This document shows positions 30,534 to 42,954 of a stretch of DNA of 64,000 nt, piece by piece. The translations under genes were made by a program, and so were the position numbers. The DNA is from Fragilariopsis cylindrus CCMP1102 (taxonomy: Eukaryota > Bacillariophyta > Bacillariophyceae > Bacillariales > Bacillariaceae). Each line of letters begins with the position of its first letter. The stretch's first letter is position 1. The notes below the pieces were generated by a model. That model had not been told where the DNA came from, did not search any database, and saw only the letters and a program-made list of their open reading frames with translations. The stretch spans positions 82,599 to 146,598 of the forward strand of contig FMBT01000398.1 in the NCBI GenBank assembly GCA_900095095.1, written 5' to 3'.

Positions 30534-31083
30534 CCTTTCGTTTTAAATCAATCTCGACCAGTGTGAAATGCCACAAACCGAAATAAGGTTTTATATACAA
30601 ATGCAACTACTAGAGTATTTAGTATTGATATACCGTAACTCTGTATTATAACAACCACACGTGTACGTAGTATAATGCGACACGAATTATAGTAGTAGGT
30701 CCTAGTAGTATATCATGTCAAACGAGAAAAACACTAAATTACAAGGAGAAGGAGCACCGTTAAAAAAAATGGACGAGGAAAAGACAAACAGGAAAACTGT
30801 AGTAGGTAATAAATTCTAGAGATACGACAACTTCAATTATTCATCGACAAGTATAAATATCTGTATTCCTAATCATTATTCCTATTCAAATTGTTACTGC
30901 ACGTTTTGTGCTCATGCCGGTGTCGATTTACTTTACACGGTTATGTGTAAGTTTTATTACTACTAAGAGTAGCTGCTGGTTCCACCGTCATTACTATCGT
31001 CTTTTTTATTGTTGTTGTTGTTGTTATTGCTCCTGATGAGAATGTTGTCGTTCGACTCTACTCCAACTTCAACGATGACAATG

Positions 31084-32916
31084 TCAATAACGATGAGGAC
31101 TAACCGACAGTAGTTTCATTACAATATCAGGTTCTCTCCGCAACAAAAAATACACACAATTTAAATGAATATCTTCATCAATGGCTGCTGTTATTAGCGC
31201 CTCAGTAATATTGATTGGTGTGTCCGAATAACGAATGAGTATGTCTTCTACGACCTTCATCACATCTTCGGGATCAAATACTTCTTCGTATGTTCGAAAA
31301 CTTATTTGACAAGCTAATAGGAAGGGAGTGGGACCGAACCCACTTCTCTGGAATAATAAACTAATACCTTTCTTTTTAGGATAATAACGAATTCCATATT
31401 CGAATACCATCCGAAAGTTTTGAATGGTATGTGTCGCAGCAAGGTGAAGTGGCAGCCTTCCAGTTTGTCCGTCTGTTTTGATTAAAGAGGTTGGATCCCA
31501 TTCAACTAGAAATCGAAATTTTATTTCTGAGATTTCACGGTATTTACACGATAGCACCACTAAACCATACTCCTGGATGTCTTCTTTTTTGAAATAACCC
31601 ATTTGTCTCAATCGTATCAACACATTTTGAATAATTTCGTCTGCGTCTGCGTCTTCATCCCCACCTTCATGAACGAGGTACTGTAGAATATTATCCCCGT
31701 AATTACCTTCAATCAACAATCCTCCTCTTTCTTCTTCTTCAAACAAGCCGAACTCTAATGCTAGTCGAGCTAGGAGGAGAATAAAAGACATAGTACTGTA
31801 TCTGGATGCTATATATTGAATGGGATACATATTGGAGCGTCCTCCTCTTCTTGACAGGACTTCTGGGAACACCCGTAAAGCAGTTTCAACTTCAGCTTCT
31901 GTATCACGGTCGCTATCTAAATCAATTTCACCATCATCAATACCAGTGTCGTCGTACGCGTGGACGTTACAAAACATATCATGGATATCATTTTTAGTTC
32001 TAGTAGGGAATGCATCCACCATTTCATTAATTTTATTTCTTGTACGCAAAGGAAATTCATCGTGCTTTTCAAGGACTACAATTAATTCGACGCGTTGTCT
32101 TCTACATTCCACCTGCCACTGCTGTGGATCTGCTGCTTCTGCTTCTGCTCGTTGGTGTCGATCATATCTCGAGATGTGAAGCATATCAGTGCTATCATCA
32201 TTTTTAGTTCTAGTAAGGAATGCATCCACCAATTCATCAATTTTATTTCTGGTACGCAAATGAAATTCATCATGCTTTTCAAGGACTGAAATTACTTCGA
32301 CGCGTTTTGCAAGTTGATAGGGTATATCTTCTGCTAATACCACCCCCGCTTGTTGCAATTGTTTTTCTAATAACTGTTGTCGTCGTTCTGCTATTTGAAG
32401 TTCATCTAATAAACGTTGTATTTCAATTGCTGCATCTTTTGAATTAGTATTTTTGGAATTATTGTCATTATCATCATACTCATCATCCTCATCATCGTCA
32501 TCATCGTCCTCTACGACGGTTGGGTCCGTAGTAGTAACGGGAACCGATTTTTCTTCTTCTACGTCGTTCACATCTGAATCGACCGAGACCGGGACTACTG
32601 TTGATGATGATCGTGTTGGTAATATTTTTGCTGGTGTTGATGATGCGATTGTTGTTGTTGTTGTTGTTGTACTCATATTACTTACTACAGTTGATGCATA
32701 TTCTGTTGTGGGTGAAGCATCTCCTTCACCATGTACACCAATAAAATCGTCGTCGTCGTCAGCAGCAGCTTCTGCTTGTTGTTGTCGATCGTCTATCTCG
32801 TCCATCCTGATTCTTTCTTTTCTTTCCATAGTATTTCTTTTCATAGTACTATGTAGTGTACCAGCAGCAGCAGCAGCAGCTTCTGCTTGTTGTAGTCGAT
32901 CGTCTATCTCGTCCAT
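31084..32916 (-). CDS. ankyrin-like repeat protein
   Basis: ATG at 32,916 ('MDEIDDRLQQAEAA'), giving about 610 residues. The open frame upstream to 33,066 has no ATG. The N-terminal half is acidic and disordered ('VVEDDDDDDEDDEYDD'), with a coiled coil near residue 170-200. A 30-residue segment is duplicated ('VISVLEKHDEFHLRTRNKID' and 'LIVVLEKHDEFPLRTRNKIN'), as is 'RKERIRMDEIDDR'. The C-terminal half has an ankyrin-type phrase 'GRLPLHLAA' (about residue 485) within helix pairs, plus 'ERGGLLIEGNYGDNILQYL'. Similar multi-copy proteins are common in diatom genomes (general knowledge). Probably a protein-interaction scaffold; no enzyme motif is seen. Confidence 0.7.
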   Translation of the reverse strand: MDEIDDRLQQAEAAAAAAGTLHSTMKRNTMERKERIRMDEIDDRQQQAEAAADDDDDFIGVHGEGDASPTTEYASTVVSNMSTTTTTTTIASSTPAKILPTRSSSTVVPVSVDSDVNDVEEEKSVPVTTTDPTVVEDDDDDDEDDEYDDNDNNSKNTNSKDAAIEIQRLLDELQIAERRQQLLEKQLQQAGVVLAEDIPYQLAKRVEVISVLEKHDEFHLRTRNKIDELVDAFLTRTKNDDSTDMLHISRYDRHQRAEAEAADPQQWQVECRRQRVELIVVLEKHDEFPLRTRNKINEMVDAFPTRTKNDIHDMFCNVHAYDDTGIDDGEIDLDSDRDTEAEVETALRVFPEVLSRRGGRSNMYPIQYIASRYSTMSFILLLARLALEFGLFEEEERGGLLIEGNYGDNILQYLVHEGGDEDADADEIIQNVLIRLRQMGYFKKEDIQEYGLVVLSCKYREISEIKFRFLVEWDPTSLIKTDGQTGRLPLHLAATHTIQNFRMVFEYGIRYYPKKKGISLLFQRSGFGPTPFLLACQISFRTYEEVFDPEDVMKVVEDILIRYSDTPINITEALITAAIDEDIHLNCVYFLLRREPDIVMKLLSVSPHRY

Positions 32917-33372
32917 CCTGATTCTTTCTTTTCTTTTCGTTCGTAGTACTATGTTGTGTACAGTATTACAATAAATAAAAATCAATTGTAATACAGTTAG
33001 TAGTACCGTAAGTTTGCTTACGTTCGTTAGCTTGTTGCTTCGACGCCGAAAAGTGCTAGTAGTCACAATTAATATGAATCCTTTTACTGTGTACAGTGCG
33101 GTAATTGTATTATTGGGTATCGTTTTATTACTTGTATCGACTAACTTTTACAGTAACTTACCGTACTCACGGTATAGTTTATATCATCAACAACGCAATG
33201 AATTATTTTGCTTTTGTCTTTTTCTCTTCATTACCCATTATTCCTAAAAATAAATAAATAACACGTTACAATAAACGATTTTTATACGTGTCTTTTTACG
33301 ATAGTCGTAGCTTTGCTTATTATGACTACGACTAAGACTACGACACGTAGTACGCCTACAATACTGTACGTA

Positions 33373-33440
33373 CTTCCTCCGTGCAACGCTTATTTCACCC
33401 GCGCTATCGCGTGGAAATTTAGCGTCTTATTAACACGCTA
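33373..33440 (+). mobile_element. solo MITE terminus
   Basis: 'cttcctccgtgcaacgct' after TA, followed by 'tttca.c.gcgctat.gc', matches the left end of the MITE at 54,355. No matching inverted end is found within 300 bp. Confidence 0.55.
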
Positions 33441-34256
33441 TCACTCAAAAAACTAAATAATGCCCAAAAAATTACTAGCAAATACTAGTAAAAACTATAC
33501 ATCATTCAACTGTGTGCAACTCTATCAATAAACAATATCTTTCAAAATTTGAAGTTTCCGTCTAAACTATTATTCTACACAGATTTCATATATCAACATC
33601 CATAAGGTTCTACCCTAGCTGAAATAGGCAACCTGATAGACTAGATTAGCATGTGTGAAATGCAGGTTAAAAAAATCTGCATATCAGTGAATGATAAGTA
33701 CCGCACCTCCATGCCGCTGAGCGGCTGGGCGGAACCATCATCTCCATCATCATTCTTCTCACATTATTTTGATATTATTGATTCATTTTGATTCCATTAT
33801 CAATCAATATATATATATATCAATCAATCAGTTGTTGTTGTTTTTGAAAGAACAAATAGAAGAGTGTTTTCGTTCGCGCACCATTGAGCCGTAGTACAGC
33901 TACTAAGACGAGACTTCAAGTACTGAAACAACCATCAGTACCGTCTCGGCAGGAGATTATAGTTTGGTATAACATTAATTTATGATCATTGAAATGGTGT
34001 GTAAGAGTTGAGGTATGCTAATGATGTCGTTGGCGATGCATCCTTCACGATGAGCAAGTGTCAACGATGACCCAGAGGTTGAATTTATCCAATTTTTAAC
34101 GTAATATCGCGTACCTTTTGGTTGGTTTCTAATGCATTTGTTATGGAGTATAGGAGCAACCATACAATATAAATGCTAAATAAACCCAAAAATATTTCCA
34201 TACCCTTGCCCATTTTGGGGGAAATTTAACACACCCAATATACAATCAGTGTTAAA

Positions 34257-34328
<72 letters not shown>
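34257..34328. repeat. (GCTCCT)n microsatellite, about 12 units
   Basis: A perfect hexanucleotide run in a non-coding stretch. Confidence 0.95.
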
Positions 34329-34329
<1 letters not shown>

Positions 34330-34918
34330 CATTCGAACCATCTCCACCATCAGTAGCAGCAGCAGCAGCATCGGAAGGGATGAAGCAAGAAATCACATAT
34401 CATGTGTTCAAAAAAGGGCGCGGGAATTTGTATGATCTTATATGTATAAGTGGGTATGTTCATACATATATAGCGTAAGATGCTGCGATTAAGCGTTGTC
34501 GAAATGTGTGTGTGTGTGTGAGTGTGTGTGTGCAAAAAACTAGAAATTCCTTTACTGGTGTGAGAGGGAGGGGGAGAGAGCATATATGCAGAAAACTATA
34601 GTTTGAGAGACTAGCGATTCTCGTTGCATACCAGCTGACAAAAATAAAATACACCGACCATACTAAGAGCCTACTAAAACTAGATCTACTGTAGGTATCA
34701 TGTACTTCAATTTAATTTATTTTAACTGAGATTATTTATCTACGTTATGATACAAATATATTAACAAATATTATTATAAGGGTCCACTACGGTTGCCCTC
34801 TGATGAAAACTAATCTTGATAATTCCTTCACAGACCATCATCAAAATTTGAATACACACAATATGGTTCTTCTACGGTACGATACGGTACGGTACGTATG
34901 ATAAGTGGAAACCCGTGG

Positions 34919-37676
34919 TTATATTTTTGGTAGGATAACGTGATCAACGATATGCAATACACCATTAACAGCACCATAATTTGCTTCAGTAATTTTTGGC
35001 CAATCCCTTACGACATCTCCGTTACCGATTCCAACCTGATATTTTCTTTGAATATTGTTTTGAAGTTCTCGTCTACCTCCATTGAGTTGACTAACAACAA
35101 GTGCGTTGTCTATAAATTCCTGTCTGAAACCATTATTGTTGTTGTTGTTTTCACCACCACCACTTGCTAATTGACCAACAGCATCATGAATTGCTTTGTT
35201 TAAGCCATCATTGTTGTTGTTGTTTCCACCACCACCACCACCACGACACAGTGTTGTAGTTTCTTCATTACTTTCCATTAAATATTCGTTGCCACACAGT
35301 AACTGTTTTAAGTTAAGTCGACTTTCACTTAATATGTGATTTCGAACGATGGTACGAAGTACAGGAAGTCCTGCTGGTTTATTAAAAAGAAAATCAAATG
35401 TGTCATCATCTAATAAATTGAATGCATTATTTGTTGGACCGAATACAGTATACTGACGAAATTTTCTACCAACAGTGTTACCAACATCATTATTATTGTT
35501 GGCATCAAATTGATCAGTAATACTATTGACACTGGCAGCAATTTGTACTTGATTAAAACCATTCTTGAACTGGTTAGTATTAATTTGATCGACAATACTT
35601 TCGACATTATCTAGACTGAAGAAATCACTATTTTGTTGAAGGTTACGTCGTCCACCACGACCAACATCTAGTAAAGATGCCTGTCCTGTAATAAGTAAAG
35701 CATAACAGAATATACCAAGGCTACCATTATTATCTGCTGAACAAATTATATCTAATAGATCTGCTGCATCTGTTGGAATTACCCTACCCCTAATATCATC
35801 ATTATCAACATCAAAGAATGTAGGATTTTCGGACGGTTCTTCAGATTGAGTCGGAAATTCGGATGGTTCTTCGGATTGCGTAGGATTATCAGATGGTTCT
35901 TCAGATTGTGTAGGATTATTGGATGGTTCTTCGGATTGTGTAGGATTATTAGATGGTTCTTCCGATTGTGTAGGATTATTGGATGGTTCTTCCGATTTTG
36001 TAGGATCACCCGATGGTTCATTCGATGGTTCCTCTGGAGTTGGATGTTGACTAACTGATGGTGATTCTGTTGGACTTTTACTTGGATGTGGTGATGGTGC
36101 AGGAGAAGGTGCCGGAGAAGGTGCAGATGATGGTTCCGAAGTTGGTGCAGGGGATGGTAGCTCGGATGGACTCTGTGATGGTTCAGGACTTGGTACCGGT
36201 GATGGTTCCCCCGTTTGTGGATCGGTTGGATTTGACGATGGTTCAGGACTAAGTCCCGGTGAGGGTTCCGCCGTTGGATGAGTAGTTGGAGGAAGTGTTG
36301 GCTTCAATGTTGGAGTAGGTGTTGGATCAGGCTGTACGATAAAAGTTTAAAAAGAAAAGTAGTGCAAGAGTTAGTTATAGAAAGTGTACATACCTCATGT
36401 CAACCGTACATCATGCATATGCATGCCTGCATGCCTGCATGCCTGCATGCCTGCATGCCTGCATGCCTGCATACTACCGAATACTTCCATTGTATTCGTA
36501 TACATATTTACGTTACGTACCGTTGGACTCTTTGTTGGATGTCTTGTTGGTTCCGGTGTTGGTCCTTTTGGCTTCGCTGGAAAAGGATCTTGACGTCCAG
36601 GATAAGGTTCAGGAACAGTAGGATAATACGGATTGGCATGCACAGGCACAGGTTCTTTATATTGAGGTTTAGGAACAGCAGGATAATGCGGTTGAGGATA
36701 TCCTACCGGCGGATGCGTAGGATAAGGTGTTGGCATAGGCGTTGGACGAGGAGTTGGAACTGGTGTAGGTCGTTCTGTCGGTCGTGGCGTTGGAAGTAAC
36801 GTTGCTATTTTTGTTTTTGTTTTGTGTGCCGAGAATCGAATCAATGAATCAATGAATTATGTGATGGAGCAGCAGGATTTTTCTGTTAGAGATTGTGTTG
36901 GATAAATTAACAGTAGGCACATTCTCGGATAACAGGAGAAAAGAAAAGAAAAGAAAAGAAAAGAAAAGAAAAGAAAAGAAAAGAAAACAAACCAAAAAGC
37001 AACGATGCCCTTCTTCAAGACAACAACATAGGAACAAAAAACTTACGTTTCGCTCCAGTAGGATACGGTGTTGGTGGCTTTAGTCCTACTGGATATTGAT
37101 TCGTATATGCTTCTGGTTGATGTTGCGGATATTGTTTTCCTGGTGGTGGTGGTGGAACTGCATATGGTGTAGGCATTTTTGGTACAGCAACAAAGTAATC
37201 ATCAGTTTCATATCTATCATATGTTGGTTCTGGTTCTTTAGGATACGATGCCACCGGTGCTGGTTTTGGATACGTTGGTGCCGGTTTAGGATACGTCGGT
37301 GCTGGTTTTGGATGCGTTGGTGCTGGTGGCTTCATTTTATAGAACTCTTGTGTACGAGCTCCATCACTAGTATCAGTGGGAGTTTCTTCACTAATATCAG
37401 TGGGAGGTTTATTACCACCCGTACCAAAGAAACTTGGGTCAACATTCATAGCCTTCATATCGTCCTCTGTAATCAAACCTCGTTCGTTGATCTTTTCTCT
37501 GTTGTTGTTGTTGTTGTTTAATGGTAACGATCTCCTATCATCATTGATGTTGTTGTTGTTGTTAATAGCGCTACCTACTTGAGGTTGCTGCTGCTGCTGT
37601 TGCTCATCAGTGACTGCTTGAATACCTCCTCCAACTAGCAGCAGTGCCAAGAGTAATATCATTGACATCCTCCTTT

Positions 37677-37710
<34 letters not shown>

Positions 37711-37731
37711 AACCATCAATATTTTTATCAT
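34919..37731 (-). CDS. secreted Pro/Ser/Thr-rich protein with fasciclin (FAS1) domain, three exons
   Basis: Exons 37,731-37,047, 36,804-36,521 and 36,331-34,919 join in frame (2,382 nt, 793 aa), with introns gtaagt...tag and gtacgt...cag. The start is ATG at 37,731. After a poly-Ser stretch comes a signal peptide ('MSMILLLALLLVGGGIQA', residues 22-39). Next are Pro-rich repeats ('PAPTYPKPAP', 'PTPRPTPMPTPYPT', 'PSPAPSPAPSPHPS') and about eight copies of 'SEEPSNNPTQ'. The C-terminus has a FAS1 domain from about residue 610: 'YTVFGPTNNAFNLLDDD', 'IVRNHILSESRLN' and 'GVLHIVDHVILPK'. FAS1 proteins mediate adhesion outside the cell. The Pro/Ser/Thr arms are likely glycosylated, which suits a diatom cell-surface or frustule-associated adhesive role (inference). 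Confidence 0.85.
36417..36471. repeat. (TGCATGCC)n run inside intron 2 of the fasciclin gene
   Basis: About six to seven units of an 8-base motif that contains the palindrome TGCATGCA/GCATGC, in the intron between 36,520 and 36,332. Confidence 0.9.
36941..36986. repeat. (AAAAG)n run inside intron 1 of the fasciclin gene
   Basis: About nine pentanucleotide units. On the transcribed strand this is (CTTTT)n, an extended polypyrimidine stretch. Confidence 0.9.
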
Positions 37732-40700
37732 CTTGCTTGGTATATGTATTCCTCTCTCGTTAGTTCTGGTAATTAATAAATTACTTACTAATGAACAGAT
37801 GCCTTGCTTGTATTTGTTTACCCTCTTTAATAAATCTACTACTGTACTGTACTGTACGGAACTTTTTCCTTTCTGTCTCTGTCTGTATGTAAATGTAGGT
37901 TTAGTGAGTAACTAGACCTGCGAACTGCAATATACGGCGAAGGTGACACAAAATTTTAACGGTATGTTTTTTTCGTTCTTTTACTTTCTTAACTACTACA
38001 ATACTACACCATCATAACGTTACCGGTAACGTTACTCTCTTTTCTAAAATGTGAGCATAAAACTACGACCTTTCATCCATTAAAATCGTTATTAGGGCGT
38101 AGTTTGAATTAACTGTTCATTAAAACGCGATCATAATCATTTAGAAGATATGACTGAAAGTCGGTATTGGGCAACGGACATTTAAAAAAAAGTATAACGG
38201 TATGTGTGTGACACGCTCTCCGCTTGTTTTTCGCTTGTTTACGTACTTAGGACAGGCGACACACATACCGTTTTTGATTTCATCTCTACTACGAATGTAC
38301 AGTGTACTAAGTTAGGCACAGTAGTAGAATAATAATGTGATGTTACTGGATCGGAATCATGCATTGCTGCTGCTGCTATTTGTTTAGAGATGGAAAAAAT
38401 AATGCTGCTGACTGCTTGCTTACTATGTTGCATATAATCACGGTATCATTTTTTTTTCAAAGCTATCAGAGAGGATGAATAATGATAGAGATTATATGAT
38501 GATGTTGGAGCATGGAGAGTAGGAATAATAATTTGGGTTTGATATCATTTTCAACAACTATCATCATTGGTGCAACCTTGAGTAAAAATGGGTATGTTGT
38601 CTTCCCAACTTTTCCTAATAACTAATGTGAGGAAGTAAAATAGAAAAATATGGTGGCTATTCATGCTCCATCCATGTGTGGAAAAACTTTTGAGATTATG
38701 GTCTAATTCAAGTAGTTTAGTGTACATACTCTATCTTGATTCCATTTTTTAATATGAGTGCATGAGGTCTGTCTACCAGTTGGAAACAACCAACTGTTGG
38801 ATAAGAATTTGTTGATGATACTCAATACACAATCATTTTGCCACCCTGATGTGTGTTAGTCTTCTAATAGCATCATCCGCAATCCACAATCCAAAGTGCA
38901 TGCAGCAGGCGCTCCTTCATCTCACAATGTAGGCACACACACAGCATGCACACATCAGCTTTGCATGAGATCTCTTGTTCAGGACACAAAGCAGGGCAGA
39001 ACTTCCAGGAAAATAATGTTTCCTTTTTGTCAGAGAGAAATCCTCTAACTTACCATTATTTGTGTTATAAATAAAGGTTATAAATTAGTGGTATAGGCGC
39101 GTCTTCATCTCACAATGTAGGCACACACACAGCATGCACACATCAGCTTTGCATGAGATCTCTTGTTCAGGACACAAAGCAGGGGAGAACTTCCAAGAAA
39201 ATAATGTTTCCTTTTGGTCAGAGAGAAATCCTCTAACTTACCATTATTTGTGTTATAAATAAAGGTTATAAATTAGTGGTATAGGCGCGTCTTCATCTCA
39301 CAATGTAGGCACACATACAGCACACATCAGCTTTGCATGAGATCTCTTGTTCAGGACACAAAGCAGGGCAGAACTGAACTTCCAAGAAAATGGTTCCTTT
39401 TGGTCAGGGAGGAATCTTCTACCTTTTCATTTGTGTTATAAATACAGTAGTAGATATAATTTAGTGGTAGGCTCTCCTTCATCTCACAATGTAGGCAGAC
39501 ACACAGCACACATCAGCTTTTCATGAGATCTCTTGCTCAGGACACAAAGCAGGGTAGAAATTCCAGGAAAATGTTTCTTTTTGGTCCGGGAGGAATCTTC
39601 TACGTTTTTATTTGTGTTATAAATATGTGGGTTTTGTCCCCCTATTATGACTACACTATACCAATTATTAGGTATATATTTGTTTGGGACACACTGCCAT
39701 TGACGAGGCCCACTTCTTTCACTCTAAGGATACACCAAAACCAAACCAGCACTCTATTCAATAATGTGATTGTTTAATAGTAATAAAAGGCATTACAGTA
39801 TCTTTTTCCTATCCAGTATTCTATTGTCTAATTCATATTTCTTCTCTCTCTTTTGCACCTCCCATAATGTGGCCAAATTTTACTCTGTATTCAAACCTAA
39901 CATATCAAATTCAACTGCAGGACCAATCCCCTTGTGTTTTGTTAGAGATTTGTTTCCTTGCTTCCCTCATTAGTTTTAATTTCTCTTCAAGGAAAGGGTG
40001 CTATTGGTGGAAAGAATGTAAAGAAAATCAATTATCATGTGGTGAATCATGTCTTTGCTCTGAACTTAATCTAACCTTATGTCAGAAAAATCTCCCTTTG
40101 GTAGGTAGGCATATTCTATTATTTGGATTCATGCTGTAATATTATTGTATTCTATATCAGGGTATGCAATATGGTATGATGACGAACTAGATCTGGGCCA
40201 TCCTCCTTACCCCTCCTGACCTAGATGATAAATAGATGATGTGCACCCCAAAAGGTGCAATAATGGTGAAAATGTGGAACAATTTGCTGTCTCTACCTAT
40301 ATCCTATATGCGTTGACTCCTATCCTACTATTAGATTTGTGGGAGACTAGATGTTAATTGAGGAATCTATTGAATATTTCCTCTTGCAACCCTCTCTTTT
40401 GGACTATTCAGAGCCATTGGAGACAGATCCATTCGGAATATTACAGTTACATACATAGACATATTGTTTGTCATTACCCCTTGCCTTTCATAATTAGATG
40501 ACAGTTGATCTATACTCCTGTTAAGCGCTTCAATTATGCCTTATTAACATGTTGGTGACATTATGAATTTTTTTATTTGTGTCTCTTATGATTGCATGTG
40601 TGCAGTTGCGCATTCAACTCCTCAAATATTCAGTCATGATAGTGAGTCACTAATCTGTTCATATGATTTAAGTTGAAACAATGCTTGTGTCTGTTTGTAC

Positions 40701-42650
40701 TGTTGTGTTGTTCACTATGGTACTGTCAATATGGACCACGGTCTCTGTTATTCTTATTTGTTGCTGACACACATCTATACTCTAGGGTTATGTTTGGGCT
40801 GCTCTTTTGGCAGTCTTCCGTTGTCCTTATTATTCCTTAATTTGTAGAAAAATGATATCAATTGGTTGTTATTTCATCCTAGCGTTAACTCATTATATCG
40901 AAATATGCGCTTTCATGCTCAAACCTTAGTTTGCTCTTTTAACAGCCTATAGCAGATTCTAAAATCATGGCATGCCTACTTCTAGACTACGTACAGGATA
41001 GATAGATAGGTTGTTGATACTGTAGTAAAATATAATATAATTGTGAGCCATTAGTGTATTGCATTGCACTAGTTACGAGTTGTTACTTGTGACTAAACAA
41101 ATGAATCAGTCCCAGTCCACGGCACACAGGGTAGGTTGTTTGCTATAATTTACCATTAGTTTTGTCAGTGCAGATCTTCCCAAAATGTACTACTCTGCAT
41201 TCGTGTGCTTTGGCTATAGATTGGTGGAGCTGGTGGAGCTAATCATTTGACAAACACGTCACTGCCAACACCACTTACACCAACTAGAAGCCCTTGATGG
41301 GTTACGTGGATGAGTGGGTTACATGCCCCAACTCGAATAATAACTTCCACCAAAATGGGTAACTTCAAGCTAAACATGCTTTTATTGCTGCAGTAGAGAG
41401 GTTTGCAATGAATATTACTGATTTAAATCTCTAGTTAAATGTATGTATAGAAGTTCTTCTTAAACAGTATTTATTAATCGCTTGGATCCATACAGAACTA
41501 GAACTTGCCTGGCATGTTGTGACAGTTGCTATGCAGATAAGCCCATCCCCATCCCAATAATTCCAATAATACAATGCTTTATCACGGACAATATGGAAAG
41601 AGTGCACTCTACCACTAATGACCAAAATATGACACTCAGCCCAAAACACATGCTGATGCTGCACCTTGGTGTCTTGAGTGAAACTTTCCCTCCCAATTAT
41701 CAGCATTATTAAGCTCTATAATCCAACACCTTGCTACTGTACTAAGCCAACCAATCCATATTGATAGAGTGATGGTCATTAGATTCCCATTTTCATGCTG
41801 ATGGAATAACTTTCCATTTAAATTTATTGTCATGATTTTCCTAGTAGAAGGTATCTCATCATGAGTGTTGGAAGAGATTCCTATCACCAATGTACCTGTT
41901 GTACTTCCTGTGTGCGTGTCATGTGTCAGGCAGGTTTTGGTTCCAGAAACAGTAGACAAACATAGCATAGCCACCATCAGATGTAGGTTAGACATTATGT
42001 GTGATGGTGTATCCCCTATGTTAGTGGTAGTGGATGCAGTTGTTGGAGGTAAACAACAATAATTACTCTGCATCATCAAACAATCAAACAAGCAGATGAA
42101 TTCCATGTCAATGATATCAGAACTTCAAGTATAGTGTAGGCAAATGATATGTGTGTGTATTACCTCTATGTCATGAAAAGTAAGATACTACAATGATCAT
42201 AATGGATCCAGTTGGTTGTTGCTAGTAGTAGACATCAGGAACATTTCTGCACCAAGGACAAATAATATGCCTGTTACATAGGTGTTTAGCAAGAGGGATC
42301 ACATTCTTGATAATAGTAAGTAGTGTTTTTACATTATTATTATTCCATGATGTGTAGAATAATCAATTGTTTATACAGAGATTCACACAGCTACACACTA
42401 CTTCTAATAGATAAATGTGCTCATTCCTAGTGTTAGATCTATAATGTTCATGGTTATGAACTGCTGTGTGTTGTGTGAGGCTACCGATGTTTTTCACCTC
42501 ACTCACACTACTACTAATATCTTGATAAATTAATTGTTTCAACAAAAACTATGACCATACCACCACAGGGGGATGTAAGATAAGGTAGGTGAACAAAGGA
42601 TAAATCTAAATTCAAAAATAAAACTTCAGAAAGACAAAACGTTACTGTAT
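37732..42650. other. gene-poor stretch with a satellite-like array
   Basis: No convincing protein gene in 4.9 kb. It contains the 188-bp array (38,909-39,640). The texture from 38.4 to 42.6 kb differs from the rest: few trinucleotide repeats and no long frame on either strand. The largest frame (41,636-42,106, minus, 156 codons) has no recognisable content. Confidence 0.5.
38909..39640 (+). repeat. 188-bp tandem repeat, four copies
   Basis: Copies start at 38,909, 39,097, 39,285 and 39,469. Each carries 'cttcatctcacaatgtaggc', 'catgagatctcttg.tcagg', 'acacaaagcagggcagaac' and 'tgtgttataaata'. The first three have an exact period of 188; the fourth is shorter and more diverged. Confidence 0.92.
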
Positions 42651-42651
42651 T

Positions 42652-42722
42652 GCCCTGTCGTAGAATCGAACTACGGTTTCCGCAACCACAATGCAGGGTC
42701 CTAACCAATGGACGAACAGGGC
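42652..42722 (-). tRNA. tRNA-His (GTG)
   Basis: The reverse complement folds as a full cloverleaf. The acceptor GCCCTGT pairs with ACAGGGC. The D-arm is GTCC/GGAC with loop ATTGGTTA. The anticodon arm CTGCA/TGCGG has loop TTGTGGT, so the anticodon is GTG (His). The T-arm is CGTAG/CTACG with loop TTCGATT. There is no intron and no encoded CCA. The base after the acceptor is A, the usual discriminator of eukaryotic tRNA-His. A TTTT run follows about 12 bases downstream, as expected for RNA polymerase III termination. Confidence 0.93.
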
Positions 42723-42954
42723 TTATCGAATTTATGTACGTTTATAAAGAAATCGCGCTATAATAATAATTGTAAAAGCTTCGTTTCAGTGTGTCAATGC
42801 AGCCAAAAAATGGCAATCAACTCAACAACAATCACAACAACATATAAATTCAGACAATTTTCAATCACAAGAACAGTATTACGTATGTAAATCTGTAAAG
42901 GCAGAATTCGTGAGTAGTGGTGATCGTATCATAGGACACCACGAACATATCAAT

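Larger units (their letters stand above)
26275..31083. other. long spacer with decayed gene fragments
   Basis: 26.3-27.1 kb: nothing coding except a (GT)n run near 26,388-26,421. 27.4-29.2 kb: fragments of a repeated host family (separate entry). 29.2-29.5 kb: AT-rich. 29.5-30.5 kb: a broken helical frame on the minus strand (separate entry). 30.55-31.08 kb: nothing recognised. Confidence 0.5.
33067..34918. other. spacer with MITE end and microsatellites
   Basis: A MITE-type end lies at 33,373-33,440. There is a (GCTCCT)n run of about 12 units (34,257-34,328) and a (GT)n run near 34,505-34,531. No gene is seen. Confidence 0.55.

Noticed and set aside
31806-32974. Plus-strand ORFs across the ankyrin-like gene
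   Set aside because: Antisense shadows; the minus-strand frame is long, has repeats and a sensible domain layout.
38909-39640. CRISPR-like array
   Set aside because: The units are 188 bp with no constant repeat plus variable spacer structure, and the genome is eukaryotic.
41636-42106. 156-codon minus-strand ORF in the gene-poor stretch
   Set aside because: No motif, no composition signal and no splice or start context; probably a chance frame.
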